From Pelargonium cotyledonis (lineage: Eukaryota; Streptophyta; Magnoliopsida; Geraniales; Geraniaceae): 21,358 nucleotides of DNA. Below, piece after piece: positions 8,459 through 18,676 of this stretch (position 1 is the first letter of the stretch; each line of letters opens with the position of its first letter). The translations under genes and the position numbers were made by a program. The DNA is taken from the NCBI GenBank assembly GCA_036897625.1, contig JAYMTA010001178.1, forward strand, positions 1 through 21,358, read 5' to 3'. Under the pieces are notes generated by a model. It worked only from the letters and a program-made list of their open reading frames with translations, was not told the origin of the DNA and did not search any database.

Positions 8459-11400
8459 TCAAACTGATTCTGGGTTATTAGCAGCTGTAGTTGAGGTTGT
8501 CTCCTTCTCTTCCTCCTTAAAAAATGGAATTGGCTTGGTCGGGGCGGGCAGGCGGCCGACGCTATCAACTTTATGCAACAGCTTCGGGGGAGTCCTGGCC
8601 GGTCTAGGCAGCAATCTCCTCTTCTTCACGAACCACTCGGGTTTCAGCAACGCACGCAGACCCAACTTGTTGTAATGCACTCGTCGGACAGAACCGCCGG
8701 CAGCTTCCACTGCTTCCTTCGCCTTCACAGTCACCCTCGAAACCTGGAAATCTCATTTGTGTAAGTACAGTTCTAACTTGCGCTAGAAAATTATGGGAAG
8801 TTTCTCGAGTGTAGAACGGGCCAGTGCAAGACTTGCTCTAGATTTCAAGAGAGGTTGTTGTCTTGTGAACTTAAGGTCCGTGTCGAGGTGTGCATCTTCC
8901 AGGACCAGACCACACCAAATTTTGGGAAGAAACAATAAACTGGGCCATTTTTTGTTTAGTCATGGACCGGATAAAAATCCCAAAACATAACGGGACCAAA
9001 CCGATTGGACCTTTTTTTTTTTATTGAAAATTTACATTTTCTAATAGATTTAAAAAAAAAAATAGAAGCATTAAAAAAATATAAAATTTAGAAATGAAAG
9101 ATCCAATTCTGGACACCTTTAGGTGCGACCCAAATGCTCTAGACGGCCTTTTATATGTTCCTCACACTAACAAAGGAGCATGTAAAAAGTATATAAACCA
9201 AAAGCCAGAAGTTCAACAACATATCATGACTCAATTCAACTCTTTGAGAAGAAAATGGAGACACAAATCTTTATCCGACATCTAAGACACGCAGTAGATA
9301 TATGTCGAGGTCATTGAAGAGCTTGTCGACGACTATATTTACCTCCAAATGAATTGGCCACTTGATTGTTTCAGCACCACGTCCCATCAATATGACTCCA
9401 TCTCGTATCTGCTTCCTCACAGCTCCTACATCCTACAGCGAATAGCAATTAAAACGAAGCCCACGACAGTAATGGTCCGAACTTGATAACTAGAGAAGGA
9501 AATCACAGTACCTTTAGAGTTTTCATAGTGATCAATTCATGTGAGTCTATGTTCCCTGCATTGATATGGAATGCAATCTTTCCCAAACTTACAGGCTGTT
9601 GAAAAGGATATGCAGATCAAGGATTAATTAAAAGTACAGAAAAACAAATGAAAGCTCCTTAAAACAAGGAAAGGCTCACGTATATGTCACCTGTCCCAAA
9701 TTAAGTCCTTATTCCACTCAGTGCAATTTCTAACAAACATGGAACCAAACAATAAACATGAAAAGTGACACAAATTTTCTGATTCTCAAATTCCATTTAA
9801 CAATCACAACAACCAGGCCAGTTCCCTAACAATGTTGGGGTCGGCTACATGAAACCTTTAGCAAAACTCTTTTCGATCATCCCTGTATCCATTTCTATTC
9901 CATTTCAAGCAAATTCTTAATCAAACACACATAAAAATCCCCTGTTCCAAATTCCACTTTTCAGCCACAAAACATATTCTCAAACCCATAAAGACAAAAT
10001 TCATGATTTCCTATCCATTCTACCAAGTTCTCAGTGAGCAGCTAAAAAAATAAAGGCATCAAAGAAGCAACAAAACTCACACACTCTTTTCCAAACTCCA
10101 TTTTTCAATCAAATTCACAAACCCACTGGACCAAAATTCATGATTTCCCATCCATTCTTCCAAATTCTAAGCACACCAGCAAGACAAAAAATATATAAGC
10201 ATTATATAAACAGCAAAACGCACCTCCAAAGTCAAGCTAAAACGAAAGTCCATTTTTCAATCACATAACTCAAACTCCATTCCATTTGAAGGAAAATCTC
10301 AAACAGTCACTGAACCATAATTCATCATTCCTTATCCATTCTTCCACATTCTTATGACATCAGCACAAACAACAAAAATACGGCAAAAACATCTCAACAG
10401 TAAGGCTAAAGAGGTTCTTAAATTCCATTTTTCTATAACAAAGCTCGGAACTTTATCCCATTTCCATCAAATTCTCAATAACCCACTGAACCAAAATCCA
10501 TACTTTCCCACCCACTCTCTTAAATTCTCAGCAGGTCACAAAAAAAGCAAAATACACCTCAATACTGAGCCTATGAGTGCAAATAAAACCCATCTTTCGA
10601 ATTAAAATTTCCAATCATTAAGCTTGAAACTTTACCCCCATTTCAATCAAATTCACAAACCCACATAACCAAAATCCATACTTACCCACCACCCACTCTC
10701 CCAAATTTTCAGCAGATCACAAAAAACAGCAAAATACACCTCAAAACTAAACCTAAAAGTGTACTTAAATCCCCTCTTCCAAATTCAGTTTTCCAATCAC
10801 AAAGCTCAAAACTTCACCCCCATTTCAATCAAATTCAAATTCACAAACCTACATAACCAAAATCCATACTTTCCCACCCACTCTCCCAAATTCACAGCAG
10901 ATCACACAAAAAACAGCAAAATACACCTCAAAACTGAGCCTAAAAAAAGTGTAAATAAAACCCATCTTCCAAATTCAATTTTCCAATCACGAAGCTTGAA
11001 ACTTTACCCCCATTTCAATCAAATTCACAAACACACACAGTCAAAATCCACACTTTTCCACACACTCCCAAATTCTCAACAAATCAACATAATAAAATAA
11101 AAAATAAAAAATAAAAAAAAAACAGCAAAACACACCTTAAAATGGAGCTCAAAAGGGTTCTTAAACCCTCTCTTGGGCAAGCGGCGGCGAAGCGGCGTCT
11201 GGCCACCTTCGAATCCGAGCTTGTGGGACCCTCTAGCCTTCTGTCCCTTGTGACCCCTCCCGGCCGTCTTACCCTTCCCCGACCCAATACCACGTCCCTT
11301 CCGAGTCTTCTGCTTCCGAGGAACCTTCGGCTGCAGATCGTTCAAGCTCAGCAGACTGTACGCTCTCGTCCCCAAAACCGGACCGCGTGGATTTGGGTTC

Positions 11401-11525
11401 GTCCAAAATGCCGAGCATTGTGGTACGGAATGTAGCGGCGGCGATAGGGTTGTGATTTTGAATGTTTGAGCCGATGAGCTGCGAAGCGAATTGAAGAGCA
11501 GTGAAGAGAGTCTTCTTCGGATCAT
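8459..11525 (-). CDS. MRPL15: Mitochondrial large-ribosomal-subunit protein uL15m, 4 exons
   Basis: Minus-strand exons 11136-11525, 9512-9595, 9343-9432 and 8459-8743 total 849 nt, 282 residues plus TGA. The first about 55 residues ([20 protein letters not shown]...) are rich in Arg and Ser without acids, a mitochondrial presequence. The L15 rRNA-binding N-terminal signature follows at about residues 74-110 ([40 protein letters not shown]). The L15 core has [13 protein letters not shown] and [15 protein letters not shown], and the last exon has [19 protein letters not shown]. The tail after the core is the plant-type extension. The product is a structural protein of the mitoribosome large subunit. 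Intron 1 is 1540 nt and mostly tandem repeat (see separate entry); introns 2 and 3 are 79 and 599 nt. No lesion is seen. A plastid L15 is less likely because of the presequence type and the plant mitochondrial-type tail. Confidence 0.93.
9822..9871 (+). repeat. Dispersed 50-bp repeat, copy B (uL15m intron 1)
   Basis: The AACAATGTTGGGGTCGGC block matches 4862-4911 and is in the same orientation. It lies just outside the tandem array of the same intron, so it is an independent insertion and not an array unit. Confidence 0.6.
9930..11172. repeat. Degenerate intronic tandem array carrying copies of the uL15m exon 1 end and 5' splice site
   Basis: About seven units follow one another, marked by a GCAAAAYRCACCTC-type word at about 10067, 10213, 10383, 10547, 10729, 10916 and 11125. 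Spacings are 146, 170, 164, 182, 187 and 209. Each unit continues with CCAAATTCAATTTTCCAATC, TTTCAATCAAATTCACAAAC, CCAAAATCCATACTTTCCC and CAGCAGATCACA. The unit at 11125 is the real exon 1/intron 1 boundary: similarity runs about 35 nt into coding sequence (AAAAGGGTTCTTAAACCCTC against AAAAGTGTACTTAAATCCCC at 10754). On the transcript strand the copies read GAG|GTGTATTTTGC against the real AAG|GTGTGTTTTGC. Units nearest the exon are best conserved; those near 9930-10200 are decayed. Confidence 0.85.
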
Positions 11526-12376
11526 CCTGTGGGAACCAGAAATTTTGGGGATTACTTTTTTTTGGGAGTTAGGGTTTATGGAAGGGTTTTTTTTAGAGTG
11601 GAAATGGACTGTTGAGTCATTGTTTAGGGATTTGTATATATTAATTCGGTCAAATATATCGAGTTGTGTCGGTTATTCAAATATGTTAGGCTTGGATTGT
11701 GTAACTTTGAACCTGGTTATTTAAACGTGTTAGTTGTAGCATGTTTGGGGCCGGGCATGATTGAATTTGAATTGGAATAAAAGAGACCCAGTTAGGTATG
11801 ATCGACTTAGACCAAATTCGGTCATTTCATTTCATCTAGGTCCAAATCATTTGCAATAGATATCATCTGGTCCTCAGACTATGCCAAGTCAAAGTTATGT
11901 CGTGCCAATCTGCTCATGTATGTGACGCATAATTCAGCTTGTTCAATAGTCGAGTCGGGTTTGGGTTGACCCGATGACAAAACAATAAATTTTCAACATG
12001 GAGCAAAATATGACATTTGAGCACGATTCATTACTCCTAGTTCTTGTAATATTTGGAACATACAAATTATATATAACTCCACGTATCTATAAATGTTTGC
12101 AACTTCACCGATAATGTTTGTGATTAAGTGTTTTCTATGTTTCGTGGCTTCATGCAACAATAAATGTTTGTAGCTCTCAGTTTGCGTATGTGTCTATGTA
12201 TTGATAAATGTTTGTTATTTAACTAATTACTATCGTATTGTTTATACTGAGACTGTAAATTCAAATCATATTTATTGATAAAATTCTCATTCAATATTGA
12301 CTTCATTTGTGATACAATCTACACATTTCTTACAGAAAAATCAAATTTTCGATTAACGTCACAAAATTGATATCTG
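11526..12376. promoter_or_regulatory. uL15m upstream region / FBN5 3' flank
   Basis: This 851-bp spacer holds the uL15m promoter and leader on its left and the FBN5 3' UTR on its right. From about 11640 to 12000 it has words such as GTCGGGTTTGGGTTGACCCG that resemble decayed foldback repeats. There is no convincing ORF and no clear TATA box. Confidence 0.45.
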
Positions 12377-14263
12377 CTAATCGTCTTCGAGTCTTTCTAA
12401 AACAAAAATGTTGCCCTTGTCGTCTCGCCCTACCCTCATAGTATCATCGACATATCTGTAAATTAATTATTCGATTAAGGATAATAAAAAAACACATACT
12501 TCTTATTGCAAATTCTAAATAAACAAAAGTTTTTAAAACGATACGTTATGTCAAGCCACCCCTCCGAGTTGAAAATGCTAAGGAGAAGATCGTAATTCTT
12601 TTGAAACACATTCATCAACTATGTTTTCAACAACAAAACAAAAAAAGTTATATAATCCATCAATATAAATCATTTAGGATAAAACATAAATACAAATACG
12701 GAAAATTAACAATTCTAAACGGGCTAACAAAAACAAAAGTATGTTTATCGATCTGGTCCGGTTTTTAAAACATACCTGATCCGAAGTAATTGTGGAGCTA
12801 TCACAACTAATGTCAACTCTCTACATACAAAAAGTAAAATTATTAATTCAGTCATAAACTAAAAAACAAAACAATTTTTTCTTCATAAAACATAGTTTTC
12901 CTCAAAATTCAAGAAAATTAAAAAAATTTAAAAATACCGATTTAGATGCAACTTTGAATGAAGCTTCAATAGTGAGCTCCCCACTCAACAAATTGAATCC
13001 TTTGGCACTGAACTTTATCACATTTACTGCTTTGCCCTCCATTTTTTCATCACAAAAATCTTCACAAACTCAGTTAAAAAAACACACACCAACACAATAT
13101 ATAAATATAATTACGAGTAGTAATAGTAAGACAAACTCGTATGTTTTACGTGTAAAACCCGACTTGCGTCTTACAGTCCCGACCTCTTTTAGGTCAACTC
13201 AACTCAAAATCTGAATTGTGAGCTCTACTTTAAAAACAATACCACAGTTAGTTAATTGGATTGGACTCTAAATTCTACGCACATTTTTGCAAGTTCAAGA
13301 CTTCAGGTTGCATGAAATGGACCCGGCCGTTTTTGGTTCGGGTCATATCGATCTTATAAAATCTTGCAAGTTGAGTCAAACACAACCCACACATTTTACA
13401 CGTAAAACAAAACCCGACTTCTAGCATGCAGTCCTAACCCGAAATTTGAATTGCCGGTTACGGACAATACTATGATTATTTGTTCATAATTACCAAAATC
13501 AGTATAAAACAATAGTACCTTATCTACATCAACTTTCTGCAGAAAATCTCCCAAAGTGATGAAATCTCTCAATCCCAGCTTGGTTCTCTTAGAACCCAAG
13601 ATTGTGATTGTGCTGTAAACTAGCTTCCACCATCCATTCACCTTCAAGAAAATGGTGACAAAAACAAAATTCACTTCCAAAATTCTCCAACAATCTTTTC
13701 TCGTATCGATGAAAATATCAAAATTTTACCTTCTCCAGGTTCAAAGTAGGATCAGGTGTCGGATTCCGAGCCTCCAGCATCTTCACCAGACTCTCAATAT
13801 CAGCTTTCTTCGCCGACGGCACTCCAAAAATCCCTCTATTAATACCTTGTCAAATAAAAGGACAATCCAGCATACGAGACTTACTATATTATATAAAAAA
13901 TGACATAAGAGATAAAAAAAAAAAGCATGTTCAGTGCACGAGTCACAATGTAATAACGTAAGGAGCAGTTTAATGCACGAGATTCTGTACTGTACCTTGT
14001 ACTGCTTGGTAGAGATGTTTCTTGATTTGAACAAGTGTTGATAATGATTCATCTTCTTCTTCAATGTCCAAATTTGAGCTCTTCTCTGCAACTTTTGTGG
14101 TGTGGATAGGCTTGGACACAAATGGGTGATCAAGAAATGACCCATTTTTGGAGATTGAGGAATGTGTGGTTGTGATGAAGCTATGAGGTTTGATCATTTT
14201 TGTGTGTCTTTTTGGGTTTGGAGGAGGGATTGGTGGATGGACAATGAGTTTTGTGGAGGCCAT
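12377..14263 (-). CDS. FBN5: Fibrillin 5-type plastid-lipid-associated protein (PAP), 7 exons
   Basis: Minus-strand exons 13996-14263, 13730-13845, 13519-13641, 12938-13036, 12776-12820, 12545-12618 and 12377-12455 total 804 nt, 267 residues plus TAG. The start [18 protein letters not shown] opens a basic, Ser/Thr/Pro-rich plastid transit peptide; the frame extends upstream only to a TTG, so the ATG at 14263 is the start. The PAP/fibrillin domain begins about residue 84 ([20 protein letters not shown]). It has [40 protein letters not shown] and a C-terminal lipocalin-like strand ([18 protein letters not shown]). In Arabidopsis FBN5 binds solanesyl diphosphate synthases and supports plastoquinone-9 and plastochromanol synthesis. 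The acceptor of the fourth exon is purine-rich but keeps the frame. Assignment to FBN5 over other fibrillins rests on [16 protein letters not shown]. Confidence 0.92.
13142..13462. repeat. Paired diverged repeats with ACCCGAC and AATTGCCGG-type ends in FBN5 intron 3
   Basis: Two direct, diverged blocks (13142-13225 and 13392-13462) share TTTTACACGTAAAAC/TTTTACGTGTAAAAC, then AAACCCGACTT, then a GAAATTTGAATTG-type end. The stretch between them includes GGTTCGGGTCATATCG. The ends resemble those of the GPAT9 intron elements. I interpret the stretch as one or two decayed inverted-repeat elements. Confidence 0.4.
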
Positions 14264-15043
14264 GGAAGCAAAATTTGAAATTACCAATCACAAGGTTTTG
14301 GACCTTTGGGTGAAGAAGATGGAGGAGTCACTCACAAATCACAATTGGTTTTGGTGGTAGATTTTGGTGTTTTTGAGCCCTTTTTTGTCATTTCCTTTGG
14401 GGTATACCTTTTAGGTCGGCAGATTTTTGTTTTCAAGGTGAGTTGTTCATTGTTTATTTAGTTATTTATTGTGAGTTCTTGGATTGCACAAAGCTTGAAA
14501 GGAGTTTTGTTGTATGTTTTGAATGTGGAAGAAGATAGGGTTTTTAAACACATGTGGTTGAGCTTTGATGGTTCCCAATGTTCAATTTTCAGATTGAGAT
14601 TTAGGGTTTACTTTCTTTTTTTTCACCTTCCTTTTTTTGGTTCGACACAATTATTAAACGAGTAGATTACACGACAAAAGTAACATAATTCAACATCACA
14701 CAAAGATATTTGATTTAAACCCGTGTATATTACTCATTTATCTTGCACGAGGAACTTTTTTGCACAAGATATTTGCTAAATTACATTTTTATCTTTAAAT
14801 AAACGGGTCTTGATACGGATTATACAACCTGTTTGTGATCCATTTAGTTGAACATATTCGACACAAACATGGTCATTGAGGGTTTTATTATACATTGAAA
14901 CTATGAGAGCATACTCTAAGGCCAGTGAATCAGTTATTCAATTTCATAACCACAAGTCAGAGCAGAAAATACCAAACAAAACTATAAATTCCCAGATACT
15001 ATATATCCACTTGGACCGTCTCGACTATAAAAATTATCATGTT
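14264..15043. promoter_or_regulatory. FBN5 upstream region / BOLA2 3' flank
   Basis: This 780-bp spacer lies between the FBN5 ATG and the BOLA2 stop, both minus strand. It should hold the FBN5 promoter and leader (left) and the BOLA2 3' UTR (right). The segment at about 14790-14880 has an AACGGGTCTTGATACGG word and a CCATTTAGTTGAACAT word that resemble 17728-17745, consistent with decayed repeats. I see no gene and no certain promoter box. Confidence 0.45.
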
Positions 15044-15297
15044 TTACGCAGATGATTTAGCGTTTTCGGATTCTTGCTGTTGCTTCCATTGCTCGGGGGT
15101 CAACGCTTTCTTTATCGAGAGAGCGTGGATTTCTTTCATCTCCTCTTCGAGAGCAGCATTTACCTGGCGATGCCTCTCCAGCAACCTCTTCCCTTCAAAT
15201 TGCTCGGATACTATCTCTACCACAAAGCTCGCACCGCACCTGATAAGGTCATAAACGGAAAAAGGAAGTAGATTATGAGCTAGCAATGTTTTGAAAT

Positions 15298-15335
<38 letters not shown>

Positions 15336-17271
15336 TATCTGTATGAAGCAACTTACCCCCCTGATGTATCGACTACTTCCTGAAAAAAGAGAGGTCGATG
15401 AGTTAATATTCATAATTAAGTGTCGAATCATAGGTTGTTATGTGGAATACGGTAACAAAAACTATTAAACAATAAAAAATTACAGATGTTTATCGAATAG
15501 CTAACATATTGAATTGCCCACAAGCACATATGGATTACAAAATGAAATGATAGTTGAGGAGCCTGATAGATGTTGAAAGTATATCATTGGCTCTTCTAGT
15601 TTCTTCAGCTACCTCACACAAATGTCTCACTTACACAGTTGAGTCTGATCAAGTCTCGGAAGTCAACACCGACACCCGCCCAAACAAGTTGCTACTGTTC
15701 CCTATTCCGTGCAAGCAAAAGCTCATTTCGTGCTACAACTTGCGGTTTATAGTAGTTTTCGATTATTGTTTGTGTTTCTTCAACATATGCAGACAGTGTG
15801 TGCAAATGCATCAGGCAGAAGCAGCAAGTAAATAGCTTCTATCCAACTCCCACAACCTATAGTCATAATGGGTCGCACCTACCACACCTTTACTTCAAAA
15901 GCTCTTTTTGCCTCTTAAATAAACAACCCTTGTGGAAAATTAAGTAATGATGATACAATATTCATATACTCCATCCGTCTTAAAATGAACATCCGCTTAT
16001 CATCGCTGGTCAGTTAGTTATACATGAAATACCAATAATATCCCTAAGATAAGTCTATTTAAAACACCTTGAGTTTGTGAGTTGGTTAGAACAATGTCAC
16101 CTAAGGGTATAAGGAAGAAAGTCCAATCCTAACTAATTTATCCTTAATTTTTACAAAAATGGGAAGTTGTGCACTCATAATGGGACATACATAATGATTT
16201 TCCTTTTCCTTTTGAACTCTCGTTCTTCAAACTACGAGAGAATCTGTCTAACATGATCTTAATGCATCTCGGTGTCCAAGTTCAGAATATTTCATTGGGA
16301 AACAATACTCCTATGTAAGCAATCATAAAATCATGTAAATGTAAAACAGTGAAACGGGACCCAACACCCCATCATCAATTTGGCCAAACTAAACTTGACA
16401 ATTGCAAAAGCCTCCTCACAAACACATCAATTCTTTGCAAATTCAAAGGCTAACGCACATAACAAACTTTATAAAATCATTCAAATACCAAACTGTTCCA
16501 TGTATGGCTACCATTCACTAGATTGACCAACCTCCAAAAGGTTACTATGGTATCTTCGATAAGTTGATAATTTTATCTTATGGGGCATTTGTATAAATCA
16601 AAACCAGGAAGAAAATAAAAACTCCATCCGACCATTTTAGTGTACTGAATCAGTAGACACGCTAAAAATAAATATCAATCATCTCTCGAAACTAATTGCT
16701 TATATCGAGTATTGAGTTAGTACCACAAACACTATACATTTCCTCCATGTTCTTCCTCAATTTTCAACTACCCCACCACTCTTATCAATTGATTTTGAAT
16801 TTAAAAAGCTTTTAACTCTCCCACCACAATTCATATGATAAATATAAGAGCTAATTCACTGTAACAAAGCAAAAGGATCACTCAAAAACCAAAATTGAAT
16901 TGAACCCAGTTGCTGAAATTTGCTAATTCAACAAGTGCTTCAAAATTTTACCATAGAAAGACAAACAGTTCAACAACAAGAAAACCCTAGCTGATCATAA
17001 GGAAGAAGAAAAATAAGAACTTGAGAGCTAATCAACCAGAACAAGCAAAAGGGTCACTGAAAAAACAAAATTTGAATCAAACCCAGTTGATAAAAATTGC
17101 AAATTCAACAGAACATGGATGAAAATTGGCACAACTATGAACCGCACAAACAGATACATACACAAAATACAGAAATTGCAGGAGAGAATAAAATGAAACA
17201 AAACTCACAAGATATGAAAGATTCATTTTTGACTTCAATGAAGCCTCAACTTGCTCCTTTGTCACACCCAT
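15044..17271 (-). CDS. BOLA2: BolA-like protein BOLA2 (glutaredoxin partner), 3 exons with a 23-nt microexon
   Basis: Minus-strand exons 17209-17271, 15357-15379 and 15044-15239 give 93 residues plus a stop. The protein opens MGVTKEQVEASLKSKMNLSY. The 23-nt middle exon supplies EVVDTSG, and two of its G residues complete a glycine codon across the next junction. The last exon has CGASFVVEIVSEQFEGKRLL, ERHRQVNAALEEEMKEIHAL and KKALTPEQWK. Length and all BolA landmarks fit the cytosolic/nuclear BolA2 type without a targeting peptide. By analogy with human BOLA2, Cys30 and His67 are the likely [2Fe-2S] ligands shared with a monothiol CGFS glutaredoxin (plant GRXS17 type). Intron 1 is 1829 nt; intron 2 is only 117 nt and contains a GT repeat. 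A gap of 780 bp separates it from FBN5 on the same strand. Confidence 0.93.
15301..15332. repeat. (GT)16 microsatellite in BOLA2 intron 2
   Basis: Sixteen perfect GT units lie in the 117-nt intron between the microexon and the last exon. On the transcript strand it is a CA repeat starting about 24 nt downstream of the microexon's 5' splice site. It takes up over a quarter of the intron. Confidence 0.95.
15968..16195. mobile_element. Degenerate Stowaway-like MITE in BOLA2 intron 1
   Basis: The left end ACTCCATCCGTCTTAAAATG follows a TA and matches the Stowaway terminal motif CTCCCTCCGTYCC with a few changes. The interior has the usual ACCAATAATATCCCTAAG-type words. The right end is weak (CATAATGGGACATACATAA as a decayed inverted copy). 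The family is Tc1/mariner-derived and non-autonomous. Confidence 0.4.
16619..16665. repeat. Single Stowaway-like terminus in BOLA2 intron 1
   Basis: AACTCCATCCGACCATTTTA followed by GTGTACTGAAT resembles a Stowaway terminal inverted repeat. I could not find its partner end, so this may be a solo remnant or chance. Confidence 0.3.
16848..17112. repeat. Two-copy tandem duplication in BOLA2 intron 1
   Basis: GAGCTAATTCACTGTAACAA at 16848 recurs as GAGCTAATCAACCAGAACAA at 17025, a period of 177 bp. Both are followed by AGCAAAAGGRTCACT, a CAAAATTTGAAT-type word, AACCCAGTTG and AAATTCAACA. The second copy ends about 100 nt from the exon 1 splice donor. The first copy spacer has an AAACCCTAG telo-box-like word at 16982-16990. 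Confidence 0.75.
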
Positions 17272-17335
17272 CTTCCTTTAGCAGATTTTTTTTGGCTCTT
17301 TCTTGGAATTGGCTCTGTTGTTTCTCGCTGCTCTG

Positions 17336-17341
17336 TTTATA
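17336..17341 (-). promoter_or_regulatory. Probable TATA box of BOLA2
   Basis: On the minus strand the sequence reads GATATAAACAG, with TATAAA 65 nt upstream of the BOLA2 ATG. A short leader of about 30-40 nt would result. Position and match are good, but it is a single motif. Confidence 0.5.
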
Positions 17342-17452
17342 TCAAAACCTAACGAGTCACTGACCCAAAACTGTGTTGAACCGAATCTTTTTAATGTATA
17401 GAATTTTTTTTTCTAGAAGGGAAGAGAATATATTTGGGTGGACTGCATGGGA

Positions 17453-17482
17453 AGCCCATAAACTTTAATTCCTAGAAGCCCA
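17453..17482 (-). promoter_or_regulatory. Two site II (TGGGCT) motifs upstream of BOLA2
   Basis: AGCCCA at 17453-17458 and 17477-17482 read TGGGCT on the BOLA2 strand, about 180-210 nt upstream of its ATG. Paired site II elements bind TCP factors in many plant housekeeping and mitochondrial-function genes. Two short words alone are modest evidence. Confidence 0.4.
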
Positions 17483-17639
17483 CCAAAACTTTAGAATCGT
17501 TGGGTAATTTTCATGGGTTCCAAATTCTTGAAATGAAATGTGTGGGGGGTACGGAATTAGCGTGTTTGGTGTGAAATACACGTGATTAATTAGTCATGTT
17601 GGGCAATGTAAGGACATAATTGTAGGATTCTAATAATGT

Positions 17640-17890
17640 GTCGAACATGTTGGTTTGTGTTGTGTCAAACACGTTGATTCCATCGTGCAGAATGTGTTGG
17701 ATCGTGTTTATGTCATCTCAACAATGTCCATTTAGTTAAAGCGTTAAACATGCCGTGTATTGTGTTCATAAACATGTTATACTTGTTCAACCGTTCAACA
17801 CATTACAAAACGGTTCGAGTTCATGATGAATCATGCAACTCGTAATTAATCTCCAGCACTACATTAGCACAAACACACGAGTGTGTCAAT
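17640..17890. repeat. Decayed repeat with multiple GTGTT/AACAC words
   Basis: The stretch repeats words such as GTGTCGAACATG, GTGTCAAACACG, AATGTGTTGGATCGTG, AAACATGCCGTG and TTCAACCGTTCAACAC on both strands. This composition is typical of subterminal repeats of small hAT-like plant elements. No intact ends were found. Confidence 0.3.
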
Positions 17891-18676
17891 TTCTTGATTA
17901 CCTTGCCATCGTTGCGCTAGACCGGTTGTTTAATTCCCATGTGTCTTGAATTTGTTTTCACACAACCTCCACACATAACACATGATTAGTTAAAACTTGA
18001 TAGAAAACAATTTGTCATATATGTGATTTTTTTCAACTCGTATAAAGATTAGCTTGATTAAGACACAATTTAAAAATGCGTTCTAAGCTGATCGAGGGCC
18101 CAACCAAAATACTTCCCGCCAAAAATAAGAAAAAAAAATGTTTTTCTTATTAGAACTTGAGTTATATAGTAAAATTATTATTATCATTATTTTTATGATT
18201 CAAAGTTAAATTATTTTGTTGTGTGTGAAAATTTTCCAAGAAAATCAAAACAAACAAGAAAAGTTTTAGAAAATGATCATTTGAATATGATAGTAGCAAT
18301 CATCAGTTTCCAATTAAAAGTTAGGCAAATTAGTAGCAAAGTGCATTAATTTGTTTTTGTTTTTTTTTTACTTAATATGTAATGTGAAAACAGGTCAAAA
18401 ATCATACGAGAAACACTATTTTAAATAACGTAAACCACTTTTTCACTCTAATTTCAACTTTTTACACCTGTACTTTATTGATATAATTCAATTGCATGAT
18501 ATTCAAATTTGACACTCATAATTTTATATAAATAATTTAGATTCTTACAAGTTGTTGAAGCAAACCATTTGCTATACGTAAATTAATAAATATTACTTAT
18601 GCACATTCTGAATCAAAGATGTATTTTTCAAGTTTCATTTGAGACATTATTAGAGGTGAAAAACAATATAAAAAAA

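Noticed and set aside
9094..9285. A 63-codon plus-strand reading frame in uL15m intron 3
   Set aside because: It matches no family I recognise, has no partner exons and lies wholly within an intron on the other strand; most likely chance.
9930..11135. Regularly spaced repeats that could look like a CRISPR array or satellite
   Set aside because: Units are contiguous, diverged and 146-209 bp long, with no short identical repeats or unique spacers, and they sit inside a plant intron.
11142..11435. A 97-codon plus-strand reading frame
   Set aside because: It is antisense to uL15m exon 1, whose minus-strand frame carries the clear L15 signature.
14264..14287. An eight-codon upstream extension of FBN5
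   Set aside because: The frame extension begins with TTG; the first ATG is at 14263 and fits a transit peptide start.
17097..17363. An 88-codon plus-strand frame over the BOLA2 start
   Set aside because: It is antisense to BOLA2 exon 1 and its promoter, with no family similarity.
18112..18122. An E2F-like site (TTTGGCGGGAA on the minus strand)
   Set aside because: A good consensus match but a single site more than 800 bp from BOLA2 and 2 kb from the trihelix gene, so no support for function.
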